Source: Sphagnum compactum
Taxonomy: Eukaryota; Bryophyta; Sphagnopsida; Sphagnales
DNA: 64,000 nucleotides
Reading direction: 5' to 3'
NCBI GenBank assembly: GCA_965153455.1
Contig: OZ234494.1
Span: 25,101,354-25,165,353, forward strand
The notes below the pieces were generated by a model. The model made no database searches, was not told where the DNA came from, and saw nothing but the letters and a program-made list of their open reading frames with translations. A program made the translations under genes and the position numbers. Position 1 is the stretch's first letter. Every line of letters begins with the position of its first letter. Shown here piece after piece: positions 62,038 through 64,000 of the stretch.

Positions 62038-62206
62038 GAATTGATTTTCCCCTTATAAATGGTGCCATGTAGGCTTAGCCTTGATTTGCGATGTTTTGGT
62101 CTTGGACCTTCATCTAAAGGCTGTGGTTCCAATTTATGGATATTAGCCAATAGGATTGCTCTATTTCATTGGACCCTATAACTTGGACCTTCATCGAAAG
62201 TGGCCC
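62038..62206 (-). repeat. Dispersed copy of the 9722 TIR element
   Basis: Read on the minus strand, this segment follows 9722-9892 in order: CACTTT-GA, GGTCCAA, GGTCCAATGAA, GCAATC-TATTGG, AAATTGG-ACCA-GCCTTTAGATG, GGTCCAAGACC, CTAA-CCTACATGGCACC. The two copies are diverged by many substitutions but few gaps, so the insertion is old. Confidence 0.75.
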
Positions 62207-64000
62207 TTAGAAAAGGGTCCCCTTGCCATTCAATTACCCATTGCTCAAATAGCATCAAGGCACACGATCTCTAGATGTCAATTTTTTTGTCTTTCTTTGA
62301 CGTTTACAATATTAGGGTCAATGTTTTCATTAAGGAATTTGTGTTGGTAGTCAAAGTGGTGATTATCAATAGGAACATGTAAAACAAAAGTGACAATCTT
62401 TAATCATCTTTTTATATTTTTGGCTACATTATGAAAACAAATTATACAACTCTAGTGATCATAAACCTTTTTTCCCATTCATTTTTGGCAATTGAAGACA
62501 ATCAAAATCACGTATTTCTCGAATTTTTAATTTTTAATTTCCTCAGTAAAATAAAAATGAATTACAAACGAGCAACTTTTTTTTAATGACAAAATTTCGC
62601 CAAATAAAGAAAAATTTTAATATCAAAATACCAAAATAAAATGATTCTGAAGGTTTTTCATCACCAAAATTGAAAGGGGAAATAATAAAAATTGCTAGAT
62701 TTTTATTTTTGGTTTCAAATGTGTAGCCAAATATATATATATGATTAAAGATTTTATTTCATATATGGTTTATAGCCATATTTATTTCCATAAAAGAAAT
62801 CACCACCAATCGATTTTTTTGAAAAATCATCAAGAGGTGACACAATTTTTTGAAAACAAAATATTCTATCACAATTTTATTTTTTTGAAAATAAAGTTAC
62901 AGAAAAGGTAGCTAAAAACTATTTTGGGGGGGAAGGTGTTGCCACATTTATGCCTATTGACTACAATTTTAAAGGTTCCTTGATATAATGTCACTAGTTA
63001 AGTCAAAATCAACCTAGGGATGATCACCACCTTCCCTCCATCAAGAAATTGGAAAAAAAAAGACATTAATGACCACTTTGACTACAAATAAAAATTCTTA
63101 AATAAACACTTCAATCTTGCAACAAGATGTCTCTTTTGTCTTGTTTAGGAATATTTAGGTACTTTTAATATCCACTACATTATGAAATTATAGGGTGGGC
63201 TTATCCCTATAAATTTATCTAGCAATTAAAGTGGAATTTAATGGAGCAAACAATTAAACAATACAAGGTCACACATTCAACATCATATGTTCTACACCAC
63301 CTTCCAATTGTCAAAGGTAGGAAAATGGTTGAAAACAAAACTTGGGCAATGTAAACTACAACACAAACAAAACTTGAGGATTATACCAATGTGGGGTGGT
63401 TATTTGCTTTTTGTTAAGTAATAGTTGGATTTGGGTATTTGAAAATATAAAATTCAAAGAATGGCCCGAGTCCAATTCTTTTATTTTGAGGAGATTCAAA
63501 GAACCACTCAAGTCTTGGTTTTAGAAACCCAAAGAAGGGTGATTATGAGGTGGGGCCAGGGATTAGGGTATGTGAGTAACTGGGTATAAAACCTAGTTTT
63601 TAAACTAAACCCAAATGAGTACAAACAAGTTTTTTAATGGGAAGACCGCTTTAAAAACACATGGTGCAATACTTGCATCCCTTGAAAGATCACTACATGC
63701 CTTCTTATCATCCAATCTTGCCTTAAATCGACTTGGAATTTTTTGTTAGCATGCCATTTGAAATCTACAACCACATTCCACATGGCCCAAAATTGTTTTT
63801 GGTAAAGAATTGTGTTTATGCTTGCTAAATTGATTTAATTTTTTTAAAATCATATTGCTCTTCATGCATTGAAGGGTTAAGTAAGAACTCATTAATTAGG
63901 GTTTATGGTTTAGGTAAAAACATTTTTGTTAACAACCATCAAATTGAGTTTTTTTTAATTCCAAAATTAGAGAACCACGAGTTTCATGCTTTTGCCAAAA

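Larger units (their letters stand above)
59743..64000. other. AT-rich intergenic DNA to the window end
   Basis: No gene is supported. A frame at 60741-61007 (88 codons) shows no family features. Features listed separately are the palindrome at 61842-61975 and the repeat at 62038-62206. The last kilobase has GAACCACTCAAGTC and similar words but no clear element ends. Confidence 0.5.

Overview
The window is nuclear DNA of a vascular plant, most likely a seed-free one such as a fern. The basis is five plant genes with short GT-AG introns, a pentatricopeptide repeat (PPR) gene whose PLS units and DYW wording look fern-like to me, and long AT-rich intergenic stretches full of decayed repeats. The species is an inference; no marker in the window names it.

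Six protein-coding loci are supported. (1) 273-5018 (+): a ten-exon, GPI-anchored glycerophosphodiester phosphodiesterase-like protein of the SHV3/GDPDL family. Every intron phase closes and the product is 774 aa. (2) 25405-29672 (+), with a GC-rich promoter near 23.2-23.6 kb: a large basic, Ser-rich protein with two IPFKWEEAPGK motifs (DUF688-like) and an internal array of about 46-residue repeats. (3) 35649-36513 (+): CTF8, the small subunit of the alternative clamp loader RFC-Ctf18. (4) 37661-39632 (-): cytosolic ribosomal protein uS11 (RPS14), six exons, 151 aa, convergent with CTF8. (5) 43006-43790 (-): a plastid-targeted LEA-like helical protein. (6) 55951-57943 (-): a PLS-type PPR gene whose 5' exons encode the PDF motif of organellar single-stranded DNA-binding (OSB) proteins and whose E/DYW C-terminus survives only as a frameshifted relic (55469-55950).

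The rest is repeat-derived. Three non-autonomous hAT-like elements with target-site duplications lie at 8365-9159, 11005-11568 and 15816-16749. A second terminal-inverted-repeat family is at 9.7-10.6 kb and again at 62.0-62.2 kb. A third dispersed family has copies at 11.8, 35.1 and 40.7 kb. There is a 51-bp minisatellite (21.6 kb), a strand-switching ACCT/AGGT array (33.6-34.6 kb), several perfect hairpins, a gag-like relic (14.8-15.4 kb) and a fragment of organelle-type large-subunit rRNA (49.1 kb). The stretch from 44.4 to 54.2 kb is very AT-rich and apparently gene-free.

The genes are unrelated housekeeping or organelle-related loci, not an operon or cluster. The most unusual single object is the PDF-motif/PPR chimera. 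All exon joins were read by eye from frame, splice dinucleotides and family motifs; none was tested against transcripts.
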